DNA of 40,164 nt, from assembly GCA_902782465.1 (NCBI GenBank), contig CACZNH010000022.1:1-40164 (forward strand), read 5' to 3'. Below are positions 24,679-33,217 of the stretch, one piece after another (positions within the stretch are counted from its first letter, which is position 1; the number at the start of each line of letters is the position of its first letter). The stretch comes from an uncultured Bacteroidales bacterium. Its GTDB lineage: Bacteria; Bacteroidota; Bacteroidia; Bacteroidales; Muribaculaceae. The position numbers and the translations under genes were made by a program. The notes below the pieces were generated by a model that made no database searches, was not told the DNA's origin, and saw only the letters and a program-made list of their open reading frames with translations.

Positions 24679-24732
24679 TTCACCCTATAGACGCTATAGT
24701 ATCGCTATAGAATCTATAGGGTGAATTGTTTT
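24679..24732 (+). terminator. Long-hairpin terminator of nagB
   Basis: A 13-bp stem TTCACCCTATAGA/TCTATAGGGTGAA, a 2-nt mismatch, then a 6-bp stem CTATAG/CTATAG around the loop tatcg (24679-24725), followed by ttgtttt. The symmetry could let it act in both directions. Its CTATAG units resemble the 9-mers at 3943-3969. Confidence 0.8.
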
Positions 24733-24743
24733 GTAGTAGGGGC

Positions 24744-24782
24744 AAAACAAAAGCTGCTCGAGCCTAACGGCGGGAACAGCTT
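24744..24782 (-). terminator. Terminator of the small lipoprotein gene
   Basis: Nine-base-pair stem, 24751-24759 with 24774-24782 (one U-G pair), followed on the reverse strand by TTTTGTTTT (24742-24750). Confidence 0.85.
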
Positions 24783-24811
24783 CAAACGTTCTTGTTGTAA
24801 AGCTCTATTGC

Positions 24812-25039
24812 TTACTCGGCGGGAGCAGCCTCCTCAGCGGGAGCAGCCTCCTCGGCGGGAGCAGCAGCCTCCTCAACAACCTGAGCGGCGCTGTCAACTA
24901 CAGCAGCTGCGCTGTCAACAACCTCTTCCACAACAGCGGTGGTGTCCTCGGTTACCTCAGCCTGCTCGGCATTGTTGTTGGTGCAGGAAATCATGCTAAC
25001 GCTAGCGATAACGGCAAGAGCCAAAACTAACTTCTTCAT
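24812..25039 (-). CDS. Small Ala/Glu-rich lipoprotein
   Basis: A 75-residue protein: MKKLVLALAVIASVSMISCT is a lipoprotein signal with the lipidated Cys at residue 19. The mature part has only low-complexity sequence rich in Ala, Glu and Val, ending in repeats of PAEEAA encoded by an almost perfect 18-bp tandem unit (about 24815-24870). No fold is evident. It has a promoter about 70 nt upstream and its own terminator, so it is a real, probably well expressed, envelope protein. Function unknown. Confidence 0.82.
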   Translation of the reverse strand: MKKLVLALAVIASVSMISCTNNNAEQAEVTEDTTAVVEEVVDSAAAVVDSAAQVVEEAAAPAEEAAPAEEAAPAE

Positions 25040-25112
25040 TTCTTTGTGTAATTTTAAATAATAAAACAATTAATTATCTGTTGTTAAAAACTTTCTGTTC
25101 TCAAAACGGCTG

Positions 25113-25142
25113 CAAAATTAGTACAAAAATTTCACCTGCAAG
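25113..25142 (-). promoter_or_regulatory. Promoter of the small lipoprotein gene
   Basis: Reverse strand: TAATTTTG (25113-25120) as -7 box and CTTG (25139-25142) as an imperfect -33 box, 18 nt apart. The leader is about 70 nt. Confidence 0.65.
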
Positions 25143-25225
25143 CATTTTTGGAAATTTTTTTATTCAGTATTTTGACTTTTTAGAAAATAAGATTAGGATT
25201 TTTGAATATAAACATCTGATAATTA

Positions 25226-25265
25226 GTAGAATAGAATAACGGATGCGAGTGGTGTCGCATCCGTT
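25226..25265 (-). terminator. Terminator of the acyl-CoA synthetase gene
   Basis: Perfect 11-bp inverted repeat AACGGATGCGA/TCGCATCCGTT (25238-25248 and 25255-25265), followed on the reverse strand by the T-rich ATTCTATTCT. A second, smaller hairpin TGCCTG/CAGGCA lies at 25288-25307, with TTTTTG on the forward side. Confidence 0.7.
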
Positions 25266-25321
25266 AAATCTTGTTAATAATGCGTATTGCCTGTCAAGAA
25301 TCAGGCATTTTTGCTCTAAAA

Positions 25322-26983
25322 TCAGTTGCTGTAGAGGTAGCGTTTGATGCTGCGTTTGGGTGTCTTGTCAAACTCGGTTGCCATCAGCTGGATTTTGGCA
25401 ATGCGCTCATAGGGAGCCACGAGTTTGTTAAGTTCGGTGCGGATTTCTTCCATGAGGCCCGGCAGCTTGTCGCGGGTGACGCCCAGCTGGTCCATCGCGT
25501 CATAGTCGGGATAAACGAGCGCCACGAGTTTGCCCTCGCGCATGACCACGAGGCTCTCGCTCACGTAGAGCATATTGTTCAGCTTGGCCTCGATTTCCTC
25601 GGGATAGATGTTCTGACCGCTGGAGCTGAGCAGCATGGTCTTCAATCGGCCCCTAATAAATAATGTGCCGTCGGCATTCAGTGTACCCATATCGCCGGTG
25701 TGCAGCCATCCGTCCTCGTGGAGCACCTTATCGGTGGCCTCGCTGTTGTGGAAGTAGCCCTGCATGACGTTCTCGCCGCGTACGCAGATTTCGCCAGGGA
25801 TGTTCTCGGGGTCGTCGCTCAGGATTTTACACTCCATGATGCCCGGCAGGATGCGTCCCGCGCTGTGGGGCACGAACTCACGCCACGGTGTGTGACTCAC
25901 CAGGGGACCGCATTCGGTCATGCCGTAGCCCACGGTGAACGGGAACTTGATTTTGTACAGGAAGTCCTCGACCTCGGCGTTGAAGGGGGCACCGCCCACG
26001 ATGACCTCCTCAAATGCACCGCCGAAGGCCTCAATGAGTTTGTTGCGGATTTGGCTGTAGATGCGTTTGTCGAGATAGGGGACTGCCAGTGCCCAGCGCA
26101 AGGCACCCTTGCTGATCATGGGCACAATCATCTTGCTGTAGATTTTCTCCAGCACCAGGGGAACGGTAAACACCACGTTGGGCTTGACCTCGGCCATGGC
26201 CTTGACCAGAATCTTGGGCGAGGGGATGCGGCCCAGCAGGGTGATGTGGCCTCCCGTGGCCAGCGGCGTCAACATGTCGAATGCGCAGCCGAAGGCATGG
26301 GCCAGCGGCAAGAACGCCAAGTCTTTAGACCCCTTGAAGTGGAGACCCGAGTTGATGCCATAGACGACGTTGCCAGCCAGGTTGTTGGCGGTAAGCATCA
26401 CGCCCTTGCTGAAGCCCGTCGTGCCCGACGTGTAGTTGATTTCCACCAGCGCTTCGTTCGGAACGTCGGCATAGTGGATGTGGTTGCGGTAGAAACCGTC
26501 GCCATAGAGCTCGTTGAAGGCATCTTGCAGCCCATCCATGGCCTTGCTGACACATTCCTCGTCCTTCTCGGCGAGCAGCTTCATGTCCTCGAGCTGGATG
26601 ACGGCGCGCACGCGCGGCATCTTGTCGAAGTCCATATTCTCCCAGATGCTCTTGCTGATGAAGAGCATCGTTGCCTCGCTGTGGTTGATGATGTGCTGGG
26701 CATCGGTGGGGTTGAACTCCTGCAGGACGGGGACAATCACAGCACCATAGGTAATGGTGCCCATGAAGATGGTCACCCAGTTGGGGATGTTCTTGCCGAT
26801 GAGGGCGATGCGGTCGCCGGTTTTCACGCCGCTGTTCTTGAACAGGATGTGCAACTTGGCGATATTGCGGGCAAAGTCGCCGTAGGTCAGGTTCTCGCCG
26901 GTATTGTAGTCGGTCAATGCGAGCAGTTCCCAGTTGTCGATGAAACTGCGCTCATAAATTTTGATCAGGTTTTCCTTCATCAT
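25322..26983 (-). CDS. Long-chain fatty acid-CoA ligase (AMP-forming)
   Basis: A 553-residue member of the adenylate-forming (ANL) family. Seen: the P-loop YTSGTTGFSKGVMLT, LPLAHAFGCAFDMLTPL, the GYGMTECGPLVS motif, GWLHTGDMG and RGRLKTMLLSSSGQNIYPEE with the hinge region, and the catalytic-lysine end KTPKRSIKRYLY. It activates a carboxylic acid, most likely a long-chain fatty acid, as acyl-AMP and then acyl-CoA. The start at 26983 (MMKENLIK) is preferred over a longer frame because a promoter lies at 27007-27037. It appears to be a single-gene transcription unit with a terminator. Confidence 0.93.
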   Translation of the reverse strand: MMKENLIKIYERSFIDNWELLALTDYNTGENLTYGDFARNIAKLHILFKNSGVKTGDRIALIGKNIPNWVTIFMGTITYGAVIVPVLQEFNPTDAQHIINHSEATMLFISKSIWENMDFDKMPRVRAVIQLEDMKLLAEKDEECVSKAMDGLQDAFNELYGDGFYRNHIHYADVPNEALVEINYTSGTTGFSKGVMLTANNLAGNVVYGINSGLHFKGSKDLAFLPLAHAFGCAFDMLTPLATGGHITLLGRIPSPKILVKAMAEVKPNVVFTVPLVLEKIYSKMIVPMISKGALRWALAVPYLDKRIYSQIRNKLIEAFGGAFEEVIVGGAPFNAEVEDFLYKIKFPFTVGYGMTECGPLVSHTPWREFVPHSAGRILPGIMECKILSDDPENIPGEICVRGENVMQGYFHNSEATDKVLHEDGWLHTGDMGTLNADGTLFIRGRLKTMLLSSSGQNIYPEEIEAKLNNMLYVSESLVVMREGKLVALVYPDYDAMDQLGVTRDKLPGLMEEIRTELNKLVAPYERIAKIQLMATEFDKTPKRSIKRYLYSN

Positions 26984-27006
26984 AACGAATACAGGTTTAT
27001 TAGCTG

Positions 27007-27037
27007 CAAAGGTAATAAAAAACCTCCACACCCCAAT
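27007..27037 (-). promoter_or_regulatory. Promoter of the acyl-CoA synthetase gene
   Basis: Reverse strand: TACCTTTG (27007-27014) and ATTG (27034-27037, one mismatch), 19 nt apart. Predicted leader about 20 nt. Confidence 0.75.
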
Positions 27038-27063
27038 ATTAAAAAGATAAAAAAAGGCTTGGG

Positions 27064-27795
27064 CTAGATGTCGGGGAACTTGAGGGCAGCGATTTGCATC
27101 ATGCGGGAGATGTCGAAGTAGAAGCCGTCGGTGTTCTTGCCGGCGACGGGTTGGACCTTGATGTAGTCGATGCCGCCGTCCAGGGTCTCGTGCTCGGTGG
27201 CGACGAAGCCCAGGAAGTTGATGATGTTATACTCATGCTCGGGGGCGATGACGACCCAGGGCTCTTCCTTGGTGCCGCGCCCGCTGGACATGATGGCAGC
27301 GATGAGGCGGTCGAGTCGGTACTGGCAGACAGCTGCGCGGGCATGTTTTTTCTTCTCCTTGAGGACGTAGATGTAGAAGTTCATCTGGTTCAAGTCGAAC
27401 ATGTTGTCGTTGAGGGACAGCTCGGCATATTTCTCGATGCTGTCACACTCGGCGCGTGAATGCGGCTGCTTGTAATAGAGTTGCTCGACGACGTTGCTGA
27501 AGACGCTCTCGCGGAAGGGGTTGTAGTCCTCCTGGAAGGTGTAGCCGTAGTAGAGGTTGCGCCACGCCTCGATGGTGAGGGTGGTGTCATCGCTGTTGTA
27601 GGCCTTCATCAGCTTGGGGTAGTAATAGATGTTCTCGGGATTCCTGATGACGTCTCTGATGTGGTCAAAATCGACTTTCTTGACCTGGAACTTGTTGGCC
27701 TGGCTGTGGTCGTTGAGCGGTTGCGCCCATGCCGCCGTCGAGAAGATGATGGCGAGGGCGATGGTGAGGATATGTAGGAATCGGTTTTTCTTCAT
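27064..27795 (-). CDS. DUF4919 family exported protein
   Basis: A 243-residue protein with a signal peptide (MKKNRFLHILTIALAIIF, cleavage near AWAQ). The mature part matches my recollection of the Bacteroidota family DUF4919: NPENIYYYPKLMKAYNSDDT, then LYYGYTFQEDYNPFRES. Mostly helical by appearance, with no catalytic motif; function unknown. The ATG at 27795 lies 11 nt after the stop of the membrane protein gene, so it is the last gene of a probable relA/spoT, pgpH-like, membrane protein, DUF4919 run. Confidence 0.82.
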   Translation of the reverse strand: MKKNRFLHILTIALAIIFSTAAWAQPLNDHSQANKFQVKKVDFDHIRDVIRNPENIYYYPKLMKAYNSDDTTLTIEAWRNLYYGYTFQEDYNPFRESVFSNVVEQLYYKQPHSRAECDSIEKYAELSLNDNMFDLNQMNFYIYVLKEKKKHARAAVCQYRLDRLIAAIMSSGRGTKEEPWVVIAPEHEYNIINFLGFVATEHETLDGGIDYIKVQPVAGKNTDGFYFDISRMMQIAALKFPDI

Positions 27796-27806
27796 GCTGA
27801 TGATGG

Positions 27807-28295
27807 TTATAGTATAAAGCCCATGATGGCGATGCACACGATGGAAATCGCTACGATGGCAGGCAGACACTTGGCGGCAAAATAGCGCCAGAAGTGTGTG
27901 GAGGGAAAAAGCATCCACTTGCCGTTGGGGGTGCGGCTGTAGGCAAACTGCCCTATCATGGCTCCCAGGATGACGCCCAGTATCATGATGCGCGGCGCCA
28001 GCAGGATGCCCAGCATTCCGCCAGCCAGAGCGCCGAATCCCACATACAGGTTGCTGTCGCTGTGCCCGTCGGGCTCTCCACTGGGCTGGAGGTAGAACAG
28101 CCCGACGACAATGAGTGTGGCAATGCCCCAAAAGGCGAACGTCATGGGCTTGACATCGATGTAATAGCTCAAGTGCAGCAGTGCCATGCCAATATAGGCT
28201 GGTGCTGCGGCAACCCAACGGGGCCACAGCACAAAAGCTAGTGCTGCCACGAGGCAGATGATTCCTGCAATGAGCAATATGATGTTGAGTGCCAT
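27807..28295 (-). CDS. Multipass membrane protein, function unknown
   Basis: A 162-residue protein with about five hydrophobic segments and short loops; the middle reads GALAGGMLGILLAPRIMILG followed by VILGAMIGQF, a glycine-rich hairpin like that in DUF456-type proteins, but the match is not certain. It ends in a hydrophobic helix (CLPAIVAISIVCIAIMGFIL). It lies 71 nt after the PgpH-like gene and 11 nt before the DUF4919 gene in one direction. Confidence 0.78.
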   Translation of the reverse strand: MALNIILLIAGIICLVAALAFVLWPRWVAAAPAYIGMALLHLSYYIDVKPMTFAFWGIATLIVVGLFYLQPSGEPDGHSDSNLYVGFGALAGGMLGILLAPRIMILGVILGAMIGQFAYSRTPNGKWMLFPSTHFWRYFAAKCLPAIVAISIVCIAIMGFIL

Positions 28296-28366
28296 GAGTG
28301 GTCTGTTATGTCTTTCCTTATTATAATAACACGAAATGGTTGCTGTTTATTGCCCAACGGGCAGGA

Positions 28367-30466
28367 TTATTGTGCCGTGCCGGCGTTGTCCTTGTCGTTG
28401 TTGGGGGGTAGAGTGGCAGTGCCGGTGGTCGCCTCGGTGGTGGCGGGACGGTTGCCGCCGGGGTAGGAGACACGCACATGATAGATGGTGCGCAGGCGCT
28501 CGATGAAGAGTTTCTTGATGGTCTCCACGTCGCTGAAGCTGATGGGCGTTTCACGTAGCAGTCCTTCGGCAACCTGTCCGTCGATGATTTTGCCGACCAT
28601 CGCCGCAATGGCCTCCTCGCTGTGGTCGTTGAGGCTCTTGGTGGCGGCCTCGCAGGCATCGGCCATCATCAGGATGGCGGCCTCTTTGGTCTGCGGGTTG
28701 GGACCGGGGTAGGAGAAGGGCGCACGGTCCACCTCCTGGTCGGGATGGGCTTCGCAGGCCTTGTAGTAGAAATATCGCGTCACGCTCTTGCCGTGATGCT
28801 GGGCAATGAGGTCCTTGATGGCTTTGGGCAGATTGGCCTCCTCGGCGAGTCTCAGTCCGTTGGCGACATGGTCGATGACGATTTTGGCGCTGTCCTCGGG
28901 GCGCACCAGGTGGTCGTGGGGGTTCTCGCCGATTTGGTTCTCGGTAAAGAAGACGGGGTTCTTGATTTTGCCGATGTCGTGATACAGTGCTCCTGCCCTG
29001 ACGAGCTGCATGTTGGCGCCCACCTTGAGCGCGGCTTCACCGCCCAGGTTGGCCACTTGCAGCGAGTGCTGGAAGGTGCCGGGGCAGTTGGTTGACAGTT
29101 TGCGCAGCAACGGGTTGTTGATGTCGGCGAGTTCGAGCAACGTCATCGATGACGTGAAACCGAAAATCCTCTCAATGATGGGAATGATGAGGAAGGCCAT
29201 GAAGAGGATGATGCAGTTGATGAAGAAGTATCCGAAGTAATACTGGTCAATCTTGGTCAGGTCGCCCTCGGTGATGAGTGTCATCGCAATGTAGGTGATG
29301 CAGTAGGCCAGGAAGATGAACATGGCGCATTGCACCAGCTGGGTCCTCTTGGTCAGCTCCTTGACCGAGATGATGGCGATAATGCCCGCAATGAACTGCA
29401 TGATGATGAATTCGGCCTGATGGGCACTGGCGACGAGCGAGCAGATGAGCACCGTCACGATGTGGACAAAGAAGGAGGTGTGGTCATCAAAGAACGAGGA
29501 CACGATGACGGGTACCAGTCCAAACGGGATGACGTACAGCAGGTTGTACTTGAACTTGACGCACAGCAGCACGGCGATGGCAAACAAGGTGATGAAGGAG
29601 ATGAGGAAAATCATCCGTCGCAGGCTCCTGAACACCTGGTTGCGCAGTCGCTTCATGAAGTAGTAGAATGCTGTCATCAGAACGGCGACGATGAGGATTT
29701 GCCCCAGCAGGTTGAGCGTCTCGTCCACGTTGCGCTGCTTGTTGCGCTGCATCTGTTCGTTCTGGTAGCTCTCGATGGCAGCAGCCTTCTGTGGCGTGAC
29801 GATTTCTCCATGGGTGATGATGACCTCGCCCTGTTGTATGGTGCCTGGCGAGCGCAGGGCGTCGCGCAGGTCCTCGCCCATCCATTTCTCATTCTCCTCC
29901 TCATCGACCATCATGTTGGGGACAAGGTAATTGCTGATGTCGACGGCATGCAGGGCCTCTTGTACCGCCACATTGGCCTTGAGGGAGTCGGTGAGCCAGG
30001 TGTAGGCTTGGCGCACGGTTCTCATGTTTTGGGTATCCACCACCTGCAGCTGGTTGTTTCCCACGAGGAAACGGATTTGCTTGCCGGCGCGGATGTCGTT
30101 GGCCGCCTCGTTGTCCACGATGCCGTCATGATAGAGTTTTGCGACAGCGTTCAGCAGCGCCTGTCCGCCAGGTTTCCCTGCCAGTGCTCTGGTGAGCAGC
30201 ACCTGTTGCTGTTCCCACTTCTTGCGGTCGAAGGTGTAGATTTTTGAGAAGTTCTGGGTGACGCTGTCGGTGATATGGCGTCTGGTTTCCTCGTTCAGCT
30301 CGATGTCGTACTGGAAGTTGGCTTCCAGTCTGGAATGTTGCCAGGGTTTGCCGACCTCGAAGCTGTAGAAACGTACTTCCTCGCGGCTGAAGAACAGTGC
30401 TGTGGCAATAAGGATGACCGAGAAAACCAGCAGCACGATGATTGTGATATTGTTCTTACTTTTCAT
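28367..30466 (-). CDS. PgpH-like 7TM HD-domain phosphodiesterase
   Basis: A 699-residue membrane protein. An N-terminal anchor is followed by an extracytoplasmic domain (about 30-260), then about seven membrane segments (about 265-460), and a cytoplasmic HD domain: HSLQVANLGGEAALKVGAN, ALYHDIGKIKNPVFFTENQ and PKAIKDLIAQHHGKSV. This is the layout of the 7TMR-HDED/HD proteins that include PgpH, which hydrolyses cyclic di-AMP. The C-terminus carries a Thr/Ala-rich tail. The gene begins 37 nt after relA/spoT. That it degrades cyclic di-AMP here is inferred from the family. Confidence 0.9.
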   Translation of the reverse strand: MKSKNNITIIVLLVFSVILIATALFFSREEVRFYSFEVGKPWQHSRLEANFQYDIELNEETRRHITDSVTQNFSKIYTFDRKKWEQQQVLLTRALAGKPGGQALLNAVAKLYHDGIVDNEAANDIRAGKQIRFLVGNNQLQVVDTQNMRTVRQAYTWLTDSLKANVAVQEALHAVDISNYLVPNMMVDEEENEKWMGEDLRDALRSPGTIQQGEVIITHGEIVTPQKAAAIESYQNEQMQRNKQRNVDETLNLLGQILIVAVLMTAFYYFMKRLRNQVFRSLRRMIFLISFITLFAIAVLLCVKFKYNLLYVIPFGLVPVIVSSFFDDHTSFFVHIVTVLICSLVASAHQAEFIIMQFIAGIIAIISVKELTKRTQLVQCAMFIFLAYCITYIAMTLITEGDLTKIDQYYFGYFFINCIILFMAFLIIPIIERIFGFTSSMTLLELADINNPLLRKLSTNCPGTFQHSLQVANLGGEAALKVGANMQLVRAGALYHDIGKIKNPVFFTENQIGENPHDHLVRPEDSAKIVIDHVANGLRLAEEANLPKAIKDLIAQHHGKSVTRYFYYKACEAHPDQEVDRAPFSYPGPNPQTKEAAILMMADACEAATKSLNDHSEEAIAAMVGKIIDGQVAEGLLRETPISFSDVETIKKLFIERLRTIYHVRVSYPGGNRPATTEATTGTATLPPNNDKDNAGTAQ

Positions 30467-30503
30467 GTGGTTGTCGGGATATGTTGTTGCGGGTGGACAG
30501 GCT

Positions 30504-32729
30504 TTAACTCATTCGTGTCGCGTTGTTCACACCTTTCACTTTCTTGATTTCGCGGCACAGGTTGGTCACCACCGAGGCATCGCTGATGAGGACGTCCAGG
30601 TCACAACGGAATACGCCCTGGTCGGCAGTGACGTCCATGCGCTTCATGTTGATGGACATGTTGGTCGAGATGATGTTCACGATAGACTGCAGGATGCCCT
30701 TCTGGTCGATGCCCTCGATGTGGATGGTCGCCTGGAAGCGGTCGCTGTGGTCTTCCCACTGCGTCTCGAGCAGACGCGAGCCGTAGCTGGCCTTGAGTCT
30801 TGCCAGGGTGGGGCAGTCCATCTTGTGGACCACTACCTGGTTGTCGTCGGTGAGGAAGCCCACGGTGGCGTCGCCGGGGATGGGATGGCAGCAGTCGGCA
30901 ATCTGATAGTTGCTCACGCCTCCTTGGGTGGTGAGGCGGTAGATGGATTTGGTGTCGATGGCGGTACGGGCATCGCTGGTAGTCTGCTTGGGAGCCTCCT
31001 TGCCGCGGAAGGGGTTTCTCTTCCACCAGGTGACGCGGGAACCTTGTTCCGTCTTGCTCACCAGTTCCTCGTTAAGCGCGATTTCGCCGTTTCCGATCAT
31101 GAAGTACAGCTCCTCCTTGTTGGCAAGACGCTGGCGGGTGATGGCATGGGAGAGAACCTCGTTGTTCAGTTCGATGTTGTTTTCGTTGAGGAATTCCATG
31201 AAGCGTTTCTCGCCATCCTTGATGATGAGGCTGCGCTCGTGGCGCAGGGCAGAGCGCAGGCGGGTCTTGCCCTTGGCGGTGACCAGGAATTTCTCCCATT
31301 CCTGCTTGGGGGTGCACGAGTTGCTGGTCAGGATTTCCACCTGGTCGCCGCTCGACAGCTTGTAGGACAGCGGTACGAGTTTGTGGTTCACCTTGCCGGC
31401 GATGCAGTGTGTGCCCAGGTCGGTGTGCAGGATAAAGGCCACATCGAGCACCGATGCGCCCTTGGGCAGTGTCATGGCCTCGCCCTTGGGGGTGAAGACG
31501 ACAATCTCGCTGGCAAACAGGTTGAGCTTGATGGTGTCGAGGAAGTCGATGGCGTTGGGCTCGGGCTCCTTGAGGATGTCGGTGATGGTGCTCAGCCATG
31601 CCGACAGTTCGTCTTCTTCCTCGCCCTCACCGATTTTGTATTTCCAGTGTGCGGCAAATCCGCGCTCGGCGATGTCGTCCATCTTGCGGCTGCGTATCTG
31701 CACCTCCACCCAGTTGCCGTCGGGACCCATGACGGTGACGTGCAGGGCGCGGTACTTGTTCACCTTGGGGGTGGTGAGCCAGTCGCGCACGCGGTCAGGG
31801 TGCTTGGCATAGACCTCGGTGATTTCGTTGTAGATGTTCCAGCAGATGCGTTTCTCGGCGCTCTCGTCGTCGCACTCGAACACGATGCGCGCCGCGTACA
31901 GGTCATACACCTCCTCAAAGGGGATGTGCTTGGTCTGCATCTTGTTCCAAATCGAGAAGCACGACTTGACGCGCGTGTTGAATTCATACTTGAGCCCCAT
32001 GTTGTCCAGGCGCTCGCGGATGGGAGCCGAGAAGCGGGCGAACAGTTCGTTGCGGCTTTCCTCGCTGTCGGCAATCAGTTCCTTGATGCGCTGGTGTTCG
32101 ACGGGATGGTTGTACTTGAAACTGAGGTCCTCAAGCTCGGTCTTGATGGCATACAGGCCCAGGCGGTGTGCCAGCGGGGCGTAGATGTATAGCGTCTCGC
32201 CGGCAATCTTGTACTGCTTGTTGGCAGGCATCGACGACAGGGTGCGCATGTTGTGCAGGCGGTCGGCCATCTTGATGAGCACGACGCGGACATCCTCGCT
32301 CATGGTGAGCAGCAACTTACGGAAGTTCTCGGCTTGCAGCGACGCCTTGTCGCCGAAGATGCCGCCCGAGATTTTGGTCAGACCGTCCACGATGCGGGCA
32401 ATTTTGGTGCCGAACTGCGCCTCGATGTCCTCGACAGTGTAGTCGGTGTCCTCGACCACGTCATGCAGCAGCGCCGCACTGATGCTCGTTGAGCCCAGGC
32501 CGATTTCCTGAATCACGATGGTGGCCACGGCGATGGGATGCAGGATGTAGGGCTCGCCGGAGCGGCGGCGGATGCCCTTGTGGGCCTCGCGCGCAAACTT
32601 ATAGGCCTTGTCGATAATCTCCACTTTCTTGCGGTGATTGCTTGACAAATAGAGGTTTAACAGGTTCTGATAGGCCTGGTCAATCATCTGGTCTTCCTCT
32701 TCGGGCGTTATGTTACTGTTCTGCATCAT
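30504..32729 (-). CDS. Bifunctional (p)ppGpp synthetase/hydrolase (RelA/SpoT)
   Basis: A 741-residue long RSH protein. The HD hydrolase domain has H50, PYILHP and LLHDVVEDT (H89-D90, E93-D94), so hydrolase activity looks intact. The synthetase domain has FEEVYDLYAARI, NKYRALHVTV and VEVQIRSRKMDDIAERGFAA followed by HWKYK. A TGS domain (GEAMTLPKGASVLDVAF) and a C-terminal ACT domain (from about 665) follow, with ADCCHPIPGD in between. It makes and degrades the stringent-response alarmones. Two-hairpin promoter repeat upstream; PgpH-like gene directly downstream. Confidence 0.95.
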   Translation of the reverse strand: MMQNSNITPEEEDQMIDQAYQNLLNLYLSSNHRKKVEIIDKAYKFAREAHKGIRRRSGEPYILHPIAVATIVIQEIGLGSTSISAALLHDVVEDTDYTVEDIEAQFGTKIARIVDGLTKISGGIFGDKASLQAENFRKLLLTMSEDVRVVLIKMADRLHNMRTLSSMPANKQYKIAGETLYIYAPLAHRLGLYAIKTELEDLSFKYNHPVEHQRIKELIADSEESRNELFARFSAPIRERLDNMGLKYEFNTRVKSCFSIWNKMQTKHIPFEEVYDLYAARIVFECDDESAEKRICWNIYNEITEVYAKHPDRVRDWLTTPKVNKYRALHVTVMGPDGNWVEVQIRSRKMDDIAERGFAAHWKYKIGEGEEEDELSAWLSTITDILKEPEPNAIDFLDTIKLNLFASEIVVFTPKGEAMTLPKGASVLDVAFILHTDLGTHCIAGKVNHKLVPLSYKLSSGDQVEILTSNSCTPKQEWEKFLVTAKGKTRLRSALRHERSLIIKDGEKRFMEFLNENNIELNNEVLSHAITRQRLANKEELYFMIGNGEIALNEELVSKTEQGSRVTWWKRNPFRGKEAPKQTTSDARTAIDTKSIYRLTTQGGVSNYQIADCCHPIPGDATVGFLTDDNQVVVHKMDCPTLARLKASYGSRLLETQWEDHSDRFQATIHIEGIDQKGILQSIVNIISTNMSINMKRMDVTADQGVFRCDLDVLISDASVVTNLCREIKKVKGVNNATRMS

Positions 32730-32756
32730 GAGTCGTGTTCGGTTTGATTTAAACTA

Positions 32757-32880
32757 CAAAGGTAGTGTAAAATTCCGATTAAGCGAGAACAATGAGAGTT
32801 TATTCTCATTGTCGAGCGTGAGGAATTTATCTAAGCCGAGCGAAATGCCAAATATATTTGAGCATTTCCAAGGCACAGCC
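32757..32880 (-). promoter_or_regulatory. relA/spoT promoter with two-hairpin repeat variant
   Basis: Reverse strand: -7 box TACCTTTG (32757-32764), no clear -33 box. Hairpin ACAATGAGA/TCTCATTGT (32789-32797 and 32804-32812), then GAAATGC/GCATTTC (32842-32848 and 32862-32868) around the palindrome CAAATATATTTG, then head GGCTGTGCCTTGG (32868-32880). A second TACCTTTG lies at 32896-32903. Confidence 0.7.
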
Positions 32881-32914
32881 TACCTTAGCCGAAGGCAAAG
32901 GTAGTAATTTATTT

Positions 32915-32949
32915 AGTTTTAAGTCCTAAGTTTTAAGTTTTAAGTTGGC
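32915..32949 (-). repeat. Heptad tract upstream of relA/spoT
   Basis: On the forward strand AGT (ACT on the reverse) occurs at 32915, 32922, 32929, 32936 and 32943, exactly every 7 nt. It runs into the left inverted end of the repeat at 32945. Confidence 0.75.
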
Positions 32950-33196
32950 ATCCGCATTCCTTTGCCTCACGCTAAGACGCTAAGATTCTTAGTCGGCCTG
33001 GCGGCCGAGAAATCACTCAAATGGATACAAATCGAGCAAATCAATGAAAATATTTGCATAATCTTGGCGGCGCCTCTTCCAACGAAGTAAGCTTCATGGC
33101 TTTCGGCTTGCACAAGATTTGTTGGATTTGTCCCGATTTGTAGGATTTGGCTTCGCCGCTAAAGGTTCGTAGTTTAAACCCGAATGCGGATGCCAA
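32945..33196. repeat. MITE-like 252-bp repeat with 15-bp inverted ends, copy 1
   Basis: Perfect terminal inverted repeats: TTGGCATCCGCATTC (32945-32959) and GAATGCGGATGCCAA (33182-33196). Inside, a CGCTAAGA tandem, CTAAGATTCTTAG palindrome, a CGGCC/GGCCG hairpin, and a decayed promoter-bearing repeat (33064-33121, block CTTTCGGCTTGCAC at 33100-33113). The left 60 nt are nearly identical to 35815-35884. No open frame of note. This and the relA promoter repeat account for the 488-nt gap 32730-33217. Confidence 0.75.
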
Positions 33197-33217
33197 ATGC
33201 TAACTGCTGATAGCTAA

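Noticed and set aside
24679-24725. CRISPR-like or riboswitch structure from repeated CTATAG
   Set aside because: The units form one hairpin followed by a T-rich stretch and no spacers, which fits a terminator.
30402-30503. Separate gene in the gap between relA/spoT and the PgpH-like gene
   Set aside because: Only 37 nt separate the two genes; forward-strand frames here are shadows of the reverse-strand genes.
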